Shown: piece by piece, positions 1-10,235 of the stretch
How positions within the stretch are numbered: the stretch's first letter is position 1
Layout of the letters: every line of letters begins with the position of its first letter
Origin: Zizania palustris
Taxonomy: Eukaryota; Streptophyta; Magnoliopsida; Poales; Poaceae
NCBI GenBank assembly: GCA_019279435.1
Contig: JAAALK010000289.1
Span: forward strand, 84,909,023-84,973,022
Length of the DNA: 64,000 nt
Direction of reading: 5' to 3'
Position numbers and translations under genes: made by a program
Notes under the pieces: model-generated
The model's input: only the letters and a program-made list of their open reading frames with translations
The model's database searches: none
What the model was told of the DNA's origin: nothing

Positions 1-1
1 A

Positions 2-622
2 CAGTTCGATGCAGAACCTTTCAGAAAGTTTTGCGAAGATCTAGGCATTCAGTTATGTTTTGCTGCAGTGAGGCATCCTCAGTCTAATGGAGCCGTAGAA
101 CGAGCCAATGGAAATATTTTGTCAGGGCTAAATCGAAGGATAGTAGGATTAGCAAAGGGACTGTGGACCGAAGAGCTTCCGAAGATTTTGTGGTCCATTC
201 GGACTACGCAAACAAGGTCCACGAGTTTTACTCCATTCAGACTACTATTCGGAGATGAAGCTATGACTCCAACGGAGCTCAAAGGAGGATCATTTCGCAG
301 CACCAAATCGGGGATTGAAGAAGAAAGACAAGCTTCGCTAGATTTATCAGAATAAACAAGACTTCGAGCTGTGGCAAACTTATCAAAGTATCATCAGCAG
401 ACGAAGGCTTGGTTTGACCCGAAGGTTAAACTCAATGAACTAAGACCGGGTCATCTTGTTCTACGAAGCATTATAGCGCCAAGGAAGTTAGGAAATAAAT
501 GGCAAGGTCCATACCTAATTGTTCGTTCAGGACGCCCTGGCTCTTTTAAGTTAGCTAATTTAGAAGGTGAAGAGTTAGCACATACTTGGCATGCGGAGCA
601 CCTAAAGCGATACTTCGCATAA
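2..622 (+). pseudogene. gypsy integrase C-terminal part (T1 pol end)
   Basis: One frame reads the last part of a retroviral-type integrase core followed by its C-terminal module. The core segment contains HPQSNGAVERANG, in which the third catalytic acidic residue (Glu of the DDE triad) is intact. After it comes the usual grass-gypsy segment ending FRLLFGDEAMTPTELK. A stop (TAA) at 353-355 breaks the frame once; the same frame continues from about 371 into a GPY/F-type module (LRPGHLVLRS, then KWQGPYLIV) and ends at 622. The integrase would insert the cDNA into chromosomes as part of Pol. Because of the stop and the missing upstream part, this copy is scored as a pseudogene. Compare the T3 copy near 40.8 kb, in which the catalytic Glu is Lys. 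Confidence 0.85.
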
Positions 623-832
623 GGGCTCCTTGTAATTCACTTGTAATCATCTTCTGAATTAATAAAGCATATGGTCCAGATAATGCCTTCCCCTCATAGA
701 CTTCCAGCTTCCGAGTGGACGCACTGGAACCACGGGGTCGACCGAGAGGGAAGTGTCATGAAGCTGAATCGTATTTTCGGACTTCGAACCATTGGTTCGA
801 AGCTTCCGACGTGGGGGCTGACATAATCCAGA

Positions 833-1075
833 GTCCAAGCCACCGGCTTGTAGGCATCCGTAAAAGAGCCCAAAATCACATCATACGGAGTCCAAGCCAT
901 TGGCTGGTAGACTTCCGTAAAAAGAGCCGAAGGTGGCCAAAACTTGCGAAGCCCAAGCCATTGGCTGGTAGACTTCCGCAAAAAGAGCCGAAGGTGGCCA
1001 AAATAAACGGAGTCCAAGCTATTGGCTGGTAGACATCCGTAAAAAGAGTCCAAAGAGACCATTGCAAACTCCGAA
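833..1075 (+). repeat. 57-61 bp tandem repeat in T1 spacer
   Basis: Four units start at about 833, 890, 951 and 1012, each opening with g(t/c)ccaagc(c/t) and continuing through a block like attggctggtaga and gtaaaaagagccgaaggtgg. The array lies between the end of pol and the antisense gene. T3 has a related but longer-unit array in the same place (41130-41530) sharing the gtaaaagagccgaaggtgg word. Function unknown. From 1076 to 1767 I see no gene, only spacer rich in the cgaag word, plus the degenerate last codons of the antisense gene on the minus strand. Confidence 0.75.
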
Positions 1076-1767
1076 CCATTGGTTCGACAGAGATCGCAAA
1101 AATGAGCCGAAGGTGGCTAAAGCAAAACAGAGTTTGAGCCATGAGCTTCGAATGTCTGTTAGCATAGTCCAAAGTGACAAATTATCTAAGATACTAAGGT
1201 ATCTTGAAAGTTATCTCAAGTGATTTCTTTCAAAAAACAAGGGTACTAAGTTGCCATTCTTCAGACTACAAATAGTCGAAGACATTTTAAAAGATTTTTA
1301 AAAAAATCTTTAAATTGCAAAGGGGCTCCGAACCCCCAAAAAAAAATTGTACTCCGAAGTTCATTCTTTGCGCATAACCATCTTTGAATACAGTTCGAAG
1401 TTGCTTATACCCAAAGAAGGGCTAGTAAATATGGAGACAATTTTAAATTAGTATTCATTATTCAAACAAATGTGTTTACAGATTACATCATGAAAAATTG
1501 GTATCTGTACCAAGAAGGAATCGAAGGCCTCTTCGGTCTCTAGAGCTAGGGTTGGAACGACTAGTTCCAGCGCCGGGAGTTCTAACAACTTTGCGTTTAA
1601 CTCTCTTGCCCCCTTCGAAGCTCTAAAATCCTTCTGTTCTTGTTGAAGCTCGGCCCAAGTTCAAAGCCGTTCGGGACTCCTTTCCCAGCTTCCAAGTTCT
1701 TCAGGTTTTTTACTTCGGACTTCATCTTCGTCTTCAGACCATATAACGTCTTCAGAAGACGAAGTGT

Positions 1768-4700
1768 TTAAGTTAACCTCTTTTCTTCCTCTTTAATATA
1801 AGACAGTATATCTTTGATTACTTCGGGCGCAATTACACCGGAGCTATCTCGAGGAATTAGAAATCGAGGACGTTTATAAGCTTTTAGAAGATCGAAGGTG
1901 GTCCATAATGAGCAAACTTCATCGTTAAGGTCTAACACTTCGATATCTTCCGTATGAGGCAAAGCCTAAAAATATGACAAACAAATTTTCATTGATAAAT
2001 GTTTATAAGCATAAAGCTTTACATGGCCAAAAATCCTAAGGTATTTCTAAACCTGCGGGTTTGGAGGAGGCTGACTGCTTGAAGCTTGGGTCCGAACTTG
2101 CTTCTTGCATTGGCCTTCGTCGATCCAAGCCTTGATCGCGGAATGACCTTCGGCTCTCCATGATGTTTGGAAGGCTCGCCAGGCAGCAGCCACACCTTCG
2201 GAAGGAGTCAAAAGTCGCTCGTCGTCGAAGGTAATTGGGCCCCCTCCTACGTCTGGAGTTATCGATCGGCCCAGATCTTCGTAGTAGCGAAGTAGGCCGA
2301 CAGCAGCCACTTGTCCGGAGAGTTCTCCGTATATAATGCCGCTGTCTTCATCTGCTTCGCCACTCCTTGGATCCTTTTCAACCGGCGCAGAAGAGTGATG
2401 TTATCATCAGAAGGAAGTATTCCAGTAGTACCGAAGTACTCCAGGACACCTAGCAACTGATTCATAACTTCCACAGCCACCTTCTCGGACTTCAGCTTAT
2501 CTTCGTTCAACGCATCCTTCGTCGAAGTGACTTCTCCCAGAACCCCGGAAAGTCTAGCATTTTCAGTGGTCAAAATATTCTTTTGGTTTAACAACTGGCT
2601 AGCTTCCTCTTGGAGTCTGACAAGCTCGGTCCCCGCAGTAGCATGCTCCGCCCGCAATTTTTCAACTTCTGCTCGAAGCACAATTCTCTCTGCTTCGAGC
2701 TCTTTATTCGCAGCCTCTAAACCTTGTCTGGCCCTTCGCTCTGTTGACACTATATTGTCCATCTGAGCCACTCGGCTTTCGGAGATGCTAAGATTCCTTT
2801 GAAGGACGTTATTTTCCTCCCGAAGGCGAGCGATCTCTTCATCATTACATATATTTGCAGCTCGGGCCAAGACAGTTTGCTGCAAAAATAAAAATTAAGG
2901 TAAATATTTATTCGTAGATGAATTCTATGTTATTTCGCAAGTGCTTCGTACCTGGTAGGCTGCACGTTCTATAGCGGCATTAAGCTCCGTCCTGGCCGCC
3001 TTGCTCAGAATGGCCACTAAGTTGGTCTCCCCTATGTCACGGCTAGCTCGATCCAAAGGTTCGAGCAAAGTCCGAAGACCAGTTGTTTGCCCTAAGAAAG
3101 GAGCTAGCAGGGGGAGCATACTTATTGCCTGTTGGTCATCTTCGTCCAGCGAAGGACCGGAGCATTGGCTTGTGGTCTTCGGAGCCTCTGGATACTGGCC
3201 CTCCCCGGAAGATTGGCTCTCGTCTGTTGAATCAGACGGAGTTGATCCGGAACTCGCAGCAGGGAGGGGATCTATATGTCTTTTGCCTCTACCAGGTCCC
3301 ATTTGAGTAGCTCTCTGCATTGGCTCCGAAGTCGTCGAAGGTCCAGGAATTGTTTCTTCGTGGCGGACCTCTTCCATAGGAGTGGACTCTGTAAAAAAAA
3401 TATATAAAGTATTATACATTGTATAAATACACAAAATAAACATGAAAGAGTTATTCGAAGTCTACCTTCGACATTTTGCAGAGGAGTCATCATCGGACTG
3501 TACGGCGGATCGAAGGCTAGATCTTCATCCGAATCAGCCGTTAAGTCTTCGACTGCAGGAGCATCGTCCTGAGCAGTCCTTGTTGCCTCTTTGGGAATCG
3601 AAGCCATAGTAACTTCGACCCCACTCTCATTCACAGGAACTTTGCCCTGAGATATATCTTCCTGAACTGCCGAAGTCCTTGGTTGCTCAAGATTATCTCG
3701 AGACTCCGGCACGTTCGCAGGTACTTCGGCTTGTGCAGTCCTTTGAGTTTCATCTTCTTCTATTAGACGCACAAGCAATCTCCCTTCATCCTCTTGGGAG
3801 TCGGAGACTGAAGCCCTTGAGCTCGAAGGCGCGGGATTCGAAGGTGCAAGATTTTTTGGCTTTTGAGCCACCTTCTTCACCGGAGTCTTTGCAGAGCTCG
3901 AAGTCCCAGCTTCGGCTTTCCTCTTTTTGGGTCCTTTCTCCGAAGGCACCCAATCCATCAAAGGGGGCGGAGTGATTTCCAGCATTCCCCATACTCTGTT
4001 AAATCTCTCCCAACTCCCGACCAACTTGATTCTCCATTCTTTTTCGGTCGGAGTTGGAGCGCCCAAAATCTTCTCCGAAGCCCTTACAATTTGTTCCGAA
4101 GTAACAGGGGCTGAAGAAGCTAAAAAAAATAAATCAAGATAGTTTTTCTTCGAATAAATATGCATAATACATGTTGTCTTCGAAGTTACCTGCTGGGCTC
4201 GAAGTCGAAGTGATCTTTCGGAGACCGCCTTCTGAATCCTCTTCGAAGATGATAGGCCAGTTGGCCATAAGCGGAGAGATTTGTAACCCAAGGAATTCTT
4301 CGGCTAAGTCTCGCATGCTCAACCTCCGACTAATCTTCTGAAGTAAGCTGAGGCGAGCTTCGAGCTGACCTTGGTCTGGTTGCACTAAGGCTTCCTTCCG
4401 GAATTGGATCTCTTTCAAAGGTCCGGCCAGAGGATTGCTCGCTCCAACTTCGGCATAAAACCACCTCATGACCCAGTCAGTATACCATCTAGCATTGATG
4501 GCCTTAGCAGGAAATTGAAGGGCATATTCGTCCCGAAGCCTAAAATTGATGCTTCCGAAGGCTACTACAACTTTTTCACCTCCGAGACCTACGAAGGTTT
4601 TTGGCTGGCACGAAGCTCTATGTAGCGCAGCGAAGATCTCTGCCCTCCCCTCACAACCTTCGGCTCTCAACGCCCATTCGAAGATAGCCAGACGAGCTAC

Positions 4701-5135
4701 TGCGTTCGGAGACAGTTGAGGAAGGGTGATGTGAAATAAGTCAAGTACCTCCGCCAAGAAGTCCACTGCGGGAAGGCCCAAGCCGGCTTCGAAGAAGGCT
4801 TCGAAGACGACCACTTCTCCGGGCCTTGGCGACGGGATAAGTTCTTTTCTAGGCTTGCGAATCATAACTCCGGCACTAATCCTCCCTTCTACTGCGATTG
4901 CCAGTGATTCCCTCTTGCAGGTAGAAGATCCCAGTTGAAAGAATTGGTCCAGGTACTTCGTTGATGGCGGGCAGAGACTTTGATCATCAACATTTTGGGG
5001 ATTTCTCCCTCCTGCCGCCATGGATGTCGTTGCGGATGTTGGAGGCGCCACCGCCAACGCCGCAACCGCTGCCGCTGCAGCCGCCTTCTGCCGAGCCAAG
5101 GCCGAGGGGGCTCCAGAACCCTTGGTCTTCACCAT
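1768..5135 (-). pseudogene. Tat-element antisense gene, T1 copy (PF04195-like, five exons)
   Basis: A gene on the strand opposite to the retrotransposon. Exons in transcript order: 5135-4190, 4119-3466, 3388-2952, 2879-2053 and 1965-1768; introns of 70-87 bp have GT..AG ends and keep frame (phases 1, 1, 0, 0). I place the start at the first ATG downstream of a TATA box (5250-5266), giving MVKTKGSG. Exon 1 has an Ala-rich N-terminus and then the block VVFEAFFEAGLGLPA..LPQLSPNAVARLAIF, typical of the family called putative gypsy-type transposon (PF04195, Transposase_28; recalled, not searched). Exon 2 has GSWERFNRVW and a basic GPKKRKAEAG motif; exon 3 is Ser/Glu-rich; exon 4 is a long coiled coil rich in Arg/Glu/Leu. 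A one-base frame change near 2330 joins two exon-4 frames (YTENSPDK versus GQVAAVGLLRYYEDLG), so this copy is broken. Function unknown. Confidence 0.78.
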
Positions 5136-5247
5136 TGTAGTCGCTGGGTTACTTTGGGGAAAATGGAGGCTAGGGCTCAAAGAAATCAAAGGGCTCAGAA
5201 GGTGTTTGTTTGCGATAAAGCAGTGGAAAGGTAATCGAGTAAGTTCT

Positions 5248-5268
5248 AGGCCCTCTATTTATAGCCTA
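5248..5268 (-). promoter_or_regulatory. TATA box of the T1 antisense gene
   Basis: On the minus strand the sequence reads ggctataaatagaggg, about 115 bp upstream of the MVKTK start codon at 5135. N (13018-13030) and T3 (45653-45667) have a TATA box in the same place relative to the gene, about 95-150 bp before the ATG. It points away from the 3' LTR, so the antisense gene seems to have its own promoter. From here to the purine tract at 5579 I see no gene. Confidence 0.6.
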
Positions 5269-5578
5269 GACTTTACATTTTTACCGTTAGTCCATGCCAT
5301 TTCGCATTCTTGCCCGTTACTTTTCTCCGAAATTAATGTATTCTACAGTTTCCGTTAGGAGAAGAAAGCTAACGGTTATTTCTTCTAAGTCTAAAAGACT
5401 TTTGAACTTCCTGAGTCGGTTCTAAGATAGTTCGAAAGTAATTGTCTTAAGACTGATTCGGAGTTTATATCTTCGTACATTTCGGAGATGAATTAAAATC
5501 TAATAACCCCTATGCCTGGTTATTTTTTCCATCCGTATACTGCTCTCCTAACATTACAGGTTAAACGGAGAAGCGTAT

Positions 5579-5590
5579 TCGAGGGGCTAC
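5579..5590 (+). other. Polypurine tract of T1
   Basis: The sequence cgaggggctac directly precedes the LTR start TGTTGG. The same motif precedes the T3 3' LTR (46059-46068) and, reversed, the N 3' LTR (12729-12738). Such tracts prime plus-strand DNA synthesis. Confidence 0.65.
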
Positions 5591-6085
5591 TGTTGGAGGA
5601 AAATATCTCATCCTCGGGGTTATTGCCGCAACAGCATTAAAGCAGATAATGGATTCAAAGGTTTCTAGACGTCCATCTTCGAAGATACCCTGAGTCAAGC
5701 TCGAAGAACGAAGATAGGCATTGGTTCGGAGTACATCTTCGAACTGAGACTTTTTGAGATCTTTATTGCCAGCTAAGATGGAAGATTTATCTTTTATATT
5801 ATTAGATTAGTCTTTTACCATTTTAGCCCTATTAAGGGTACCGAATAGTTTCCACTATGTCGGTTGTAATAGAGGGGTAAATAGGTATTTTCCTTAATAT
5901 TTGGGCCTATAAATACCCCCCATTTCACCCTGTAATGAGGACGGAATACAAGTTATTCAATACACACATTCGAACTATTCTAAGTTATTATCCTTTCGGA
6001 GGCTTAGAACAGTTCACTTCGCAAACACTCCGTTTGTTAGTTTCTAATCTACAGAAACCTGTTAGCGTAATCTTTTACGCCAACA
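5591..6085 (+). repeat. T1 3' LTR
   Basis: The LTR is 495 bp, starts TGTTGG and ends CCAACA. A promoter-type block cctataaatacc lies at 5906-5915. It aligns along its length with the two T3 LTRs, notably in the tagccctatta, gggtaccgaatag and caccctgtaat blocks. Because it is a 3' LTR, transcription from this TATA box would run out of the element into the inverted copia LTR arms that follow. Confidence 0.88.
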
Positions 6086-7226
6086 ATGATCATGTTTCAC
6101 AAATCATAGACATAGAGATGTCAAATCAGTGATGTGGACACATGTTGGTGAACATGGTGTTAGATAGACCCACTTGAGATATTGCTCGGATTGTTATTGT
6201 AAAGTGCCATCAGTTGTCATCTCAATGGTGTACCTGCAGAGTCCTTTGACCTAAGATCGTCATTTGATTCAAGAATGCCTATTGATACACTTAGATGCTT
6301 CCTAACGCTATTTTGTAACTGGGTAGTAATAAGGGTTGTTTTCATGTGTGTTGTGAAACATGTCTTGGGATATGAGCGGTCAAGATGGAATTTTCCCCTC
6401 CAAATAACGGGAGAGTCATCTTTGGGCCCCTCGAGGTATTGGATTGGAAAAGTAAATGGTCATGCCACTATAACTATAGAGTTAGTCATGATTTGAATCT
6501 GATACTTAATTGAGTGAAATGTCAAACTAACCAATAAGGGTGGCACGTATCTCACCTTGATCTTGACTAATGGCGTGTGGTAAAGGGACTGGTGCTTGTG
6601 TATATCAAGGTTCAATGAAGATTGATTTTGTACACTTTTGGGGTAAATATGTGCTGCTAGGTACCTCTATTGATCAGTAAGTCGGAAATGGTTTCCTTTG
6701 AACAGTCGTTAGTGTATGAACCTATCGGGTCACACACTTAAGGGGATGGATTAAGAAACATGCAAAGAATTAGTTCTTGTGCAAGTGGGATATTGAAGGA
6801 TATGCCCAAGAAAATTCCGTGTATCGGAAGTTCAGATAGATAGTATCGGAAGTTCCAATTATTTTCTGGTCTCAAGTCAGAGAGCAAATGTTGCTTCGGA
6901 AGTTCCAATATGGTATTGGAAGTTTTGATGAGCCGAAAGTTCCTATTTGGATTCAGGGAATTTTGTTCTAATCGGAAGTTCCAATATGTGTATCGAAAGT
7001 TCCAAGGTGGGCAAAAACAGATTGGACCTGTTGCATGTCGTACTGTATCGGGAGACCTCAAATACCATGTCAGAAGTTCCGATCCAAGATCGAAAGTTCC
7101 AACGTGGGCGAATAGATTAGATCTGTTACCGATTTGTGGGTTTCGAGATGAGCACGACCAAGGGGCTCTCAGCCCTATATAAAGAGAGGAGGAGGATGTC
7201 TTGGAACAAGGAATAAGCCTAGATTA
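6086..7226 (+). repeat. Copia LTR, + strand piece 1 (positions about 34-1167)
   Basis: This stretch is matched, in reverse complement, by the minus-strand LTR at 7227-8786. By that comparison it holds LTR positions of about 34 to 1167; the first 33 bp lie on the far side of T1. The U3 part has many copies of a ggaagttcc word (6820-7110). A TATA box, gccctatataaagagagg, lies near 7170-7185. The piece ends at gcctagatta, where the minus-strand LTR begins. Confidence 0.75.
6820..7110 (+). repeat. Clustered tcggaagttcca words in copia U3
   Basis: About ten variants of tcggaagttcc(a) occur in roughly 290 bp upstream of the LTR TATA box, including tatcggaagttccaa, ttcggaagttccaat and atcgaaagttccaa. 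The core ggaagttcc is nearly palindromic. The reversed copy at 7740-8040 has the same cluster (cggaacttccgat forms). Clustered short repeats in a U3 region are typical of enhancer-like transcription-factor sites; this role is inferred. Confidence 0.6.
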
Positions 7227-8786
7227 TGTTGGGGAATAGGGGAGCTACGCTTGTCGGCAAATTCAAAATTTTTGCCCTATGGCCCTAGGCTCATGCGCGT
7301 GTGAGATCATAGATCGGCACCTTCTAGCACACAACGCGCTAGGTGCAGCGGAAGAAGATGTTGGAGTAGCGCGTCTAGCCTCTCCTCACTTTATCCTTGC
7401 CGTCCTTCACCGATCCAATCGATGAAGACGACGTAGTCGTTCACATGTAGATGTTCACGAGCGTCGCTATTGGAGCAACGCCTCCACGGAATCCACACGT
7501 ACAGGGATGGACTACCTCCCACAGCAGCATGCTAGCAGTACGCGTGAGAGACAGGGATCCTTGACCTACACATTTGACATCAAGAAGGGGAGGAGAGAAC
7601 TCTTGGGTGGCTAGGTCTAATCTAGGCTTATTGTTGCACCTAAGACGTCCTCCTCATCTCCTTATATAGGGCTAAGAGCTCCTGGGTCATGCTTATCACA
7701 AAACCCTAAAAATTGTAACAGATCCAATCTGTTTGCCCACGTCAGAACTTTTGATCTTGTATCAAAACTTCTGACAGGGTATTTTAGGTCTCCTGATACA
7801 GTACGACACGCAACAGATCCAATCTGTTATTGCCCACCTCAAAACTTTCGATACCATATCGGAACTTCCGATCAATACAAAATTCCCCGATTCTAAATCG
7901 GAACTTCTGGCTCGTCGGAACTTCCAATACCATATCGGAACTTCTAAAGCAGCAATTGTTCTCTGTATCGAGACCAGAAATTAACCAAAACTTCTAAAAC
8001 TTCCTATCGGAACTTCTGATCAATTGAATTTTCTTGGGCATAACCTTAAATCTCCCACTTGCACAAGAACCAATTCTTTGCATGTTTTTAATACATGCCC
8101 TTAAGTGTGTGACCCAATAGGTTCATACACTAACGGTTGTTCACCGGAAACCGTTTCTGACTCACTGATCAATAGCGGTACCTAGCAGCACATATTGACC
8201 CCCCAAAAGCGTACAAAATCAAATTTCATGAAACTTGATATACGCAAGCACCAGTTCCTTTACCACACACTGTTAGTCGAGCTCAAGGTGAGATATGTGC
8301 TACCATTGTTGGTTAACTTGATATTTTCACTCGATCAAGTATCGGATTCAAATCATGACTAACTCGTTAGTTATAGTGGCATGGCCATGCACTTTTCCAA
8401 TCCAATACCTCGAGGGGCTCAGCGACGATTCTCCCGTTATTAGGAGGGGTAAATTCCTTCTTGACCGCTCATATCGCAAGACATGTTTCACAACATACCT
8501 GAAAACAACCCTTATTACTACCTTATTACGTAATAGTGTTAGGAAGCATCTAAGTGTGTCACTACGCATTCTGGAATCAAATCACGATCTCAAGTCAAAG
8601 GACTCTGCAGGTATACCATTTTAGATGACAACTGTTGGCACATAACAATCTCAACAGTATCTCAAATGGGTCTGTTCAACATCACGTTCAGCAACATGTG
8701 TCCACGTCACTGATTTGACATCTCTATGTCTATGATCTGTGAAACGCAATCATCATCAATCGGATGTGTTAATCCATGTATCAACA
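7227..8786 (-). repeat. Copia LTR, complete, minus strand
   Basis: This 1560 bp LTR starts (minus strand) TGTTGATACATGG at 8786 and ends CCTATTCCCCAACA at 7227, so the ends are TGTTG..CAACA. It carries a minus-strand TATA box (ccctatataagg, near 7660-7672). The pol remnant at 8787-9360 lies directly upstream on the same strand, so this is a 3' LTR. It is the reverse complement of the flanking + strand pieces and forms the centre of a large palindrome. Confidence 0.78.
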
Positions 8787-9360
8787 CTGTCCCACATGAT
8801 GACAAGATTAGGGACTCTTTTGAACAACATCATCATAAAGCAAAAAGTTTCACATAACAAGTCGTACTCATTAATTAAATGCAAACGATATTTATTCAAG
8901 GAACAAGATAACAATTATCCTCATATATTATCATAGACTCTACTAGCATCTTCCATAAACACATGACTCACTCACACAAGTATCTAATACCCATGGATCT
9001 CATATGTGCCTCATGCTTGGGCTGTGGAAGAGGCTTCGTCAATGGATCTGCCATGTTCAAATCCGTGTGCACCTTACAAATCTTCACATCACCTCTCTCA
9101 ATGATCTCGCGGATCAGGTCATATCGCCGAAGTATATGTTTGGATTTCTGGTGCGACCTAGGCTCCTTGGCTTGCTCAATGGCACCACTATTATGACAAT
9201 AGAGGTCCACTAGACTGAACGCACTAGGAACAACACCTAGTTAGAAACAAACTTCTTGATCCAAACGTCCTCCTTCGTCGCTTTTGAAGCAGCGATATAC
9301 TCAGCTTCTGTTGTAGAATTGGCCACCGTCTCTTTCTTGGAACTCTTCCAACTCACTGCC
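8787..9360 (-). pseudogene. Ty1/copia RNase H C-terminal remnant
   Basis: The minus strand encodes the end of a copia Pol. From 9360 to about 9240 one frame reads KETVANSTTEAEYIAASKA, the conserved RNase H end. A frame change near 9236 leads to the second frame (9210-8968), which reads VDLYCHNSGAIEQAKEP, then KHILRRYDLIREIIERGDV and ADPLTKPLPQPKHEAH, ending GIRYLCE and a stop. The remaining 8787-8967 is 3' untranslated DNA leading to the LTR. The upstream part of the element is absent: at 9360/9361 the sequence switches to a + strand LTR piece. Confidence 0.82.
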
Positions 9361-9875
9361 GACGTGGGCAACAGGTTGGATCTGTTATCGATTTGTGGGT
9401 TTTGAGATGAGCACGACCAAAGGGCTCTCAGCCCTATATAAAGTGAGGAGGAGGATGTCTTGGAACAAGGAATAAGTCTAGATTAGACCTAGCCACCATA
9501 TACTCCTCTCCTCCCTTTCTTGATCTCAATCGTTGAGGTCAAGTATCCTCATCTCTCACGTGCGGTGCTAGCACGCTGCTGTGGGATGAACTCCATCCTT
9601 GTATGTGTGGATACTGTGGAGGCGTTGCTCCAACAGCGACGCTCGTGAACATCTTCATGTTAATGACCACGTCATCTTCATCGATCGGATCAACAAGGGA
9701 CGACAAGGATGAACCGAGGATAGGCTTGACACACTACTTTGACATCTTCTTTTGCTGCACCTAGCGCGTCTTTTGCTACAAGGTAACGATTCATGATCAT
9801 GCATGTGCATGAGTCTTGAGCTTGGGGTGAAAATTTTGAATTTGCCGGCTAGCGTAGCTCCCCTATTCCCCAACA
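9361..9875 (+). repeat. Copia LTR, + strand piece 2 (positions about 1046-1560)
   Basis: This piece matches the last third of the 7227-8786 LTR in reverse and ends CCTATTCCCCAACA at 9875. A TATA box (ccctatataaagtgagg) lies near 9432. Its first 125 bp repeat DNA already present at the end of + piece 1 (gacgtgggc..agattagatctg and agcccta), so the two pieces are not one LTR split by a clean insertion. What follows is not a primer-binding site, so this is a 3' or solo LTR end abutting the FZR-like gene fragment. Confidence 0.75.
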
Positions 9876-10235
9876 GTAGACACAATTTCCAAGGCCGACG
9901 GTGAGCATGTTCTGCGATGACCATTCGACAAGATTCAAGTAAAAGTTGTCCTGCAGAGATAGCACATCCAACACCTGTGCCACGCAGAACGCAATGATCA
10001 TTAAGAATCTGTAATGTAGGGAAGTTGTGCAGTGTGCATTTGTGGAAATGCCCATGAAAAATAAGAAGAGAAATGGTCACCTTGTGCGGGGTCTTGGGTA
10101 CCTTCCTAGGCGGCTTTCCCGGTACAGAGGATTCAGTGGAATCGGTGGTGCAGTCATTCTGGCCTGTGACAACGATGGCATCGACGAAGGGTGATTTGGG
10201 GGTGGGGTGGTTGGTCTTAAAGCGGACGAGATTGG
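9876..10235 (-). pseudogene. Fragment of a CDC20/FZR (Cdh1/CCS52)-type WD40 gene
   Basis: On the minus strand two coding blocks splice in frame. The first (10235-10081) reads NLVRFKTNH, an acidic Ser/Thr stretch, and then PPRKVPKTPHK. The second (9974-9876) reads VLDVLSLQDNFYLNLVEW and SSQNMLTVGLGNCVY. The intron 10080-9975 has GTGACC..GGCACAG ends and phase 0. This run, from the basic PRKxPxxPxKVLDA motif into QDDFYLNLVDWSSxNxLAVGLGNCVYLW, is the start of the WD40 propeller of FZR/Cdh1 proteins, the activators of the anaphase-promoting complex. The copy breaks after CVY where a copia LTR starts, and before NLVRF where gypsy E starts, so neither the N-terminus nor the rest of the propeller is present. 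It is a broken host gene or a captured fragment; which cannot be told from this window. Confidence 0.8.

Larger units (their letters stand above)
1..6085 (+). mobile_element. Tat-like Ty3/gypsy retrotransposon T1, 3' portion
   Basis: The window opens inside this element. In order on the + strand it holds the end of the integrase, a tandem-repeat spacer, an antisense intron-containing gene, a polypurine tract and a 3' LTR. The LTR (5591-6085) is close to the 496 bp LTRs of T3 (32690-46564), and the purine tract gaggggctac is shared with T3 and, in reverse, with N. Order pol, antisense ORF, LTR is known for the Tat lineage of grass gypsy elements. The element ends exactly where a copia LTR resumes (6086), so it was inserted in that LTR; its right target-site copy should be atgat (6086-6090). 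The 5' half lies outside the window. Confidence 0.88.

Noticed and set aside
833..1075. CRISPR-like spacing of the 57-61 bp repeats
   Set aside because: Units are contiguous and degenerate with no unique spacers, and the genome is a plant's.
5136..5189. Upstream non-ATG starts of the T1 and T3 antisense genes (5189, 45634)
   Set aside because: These are TTG-like or internal codons. The first ATG after the TATA box (5135, 45559) fits all three copies.
6275..8569. 73-codon ORFs in the two inverted LTR arms (6275-6496 and 8348-8569)
   Set aside because: They are the same LTR sequence in opposite orientation; non-coding LTR DNA with chance frames.
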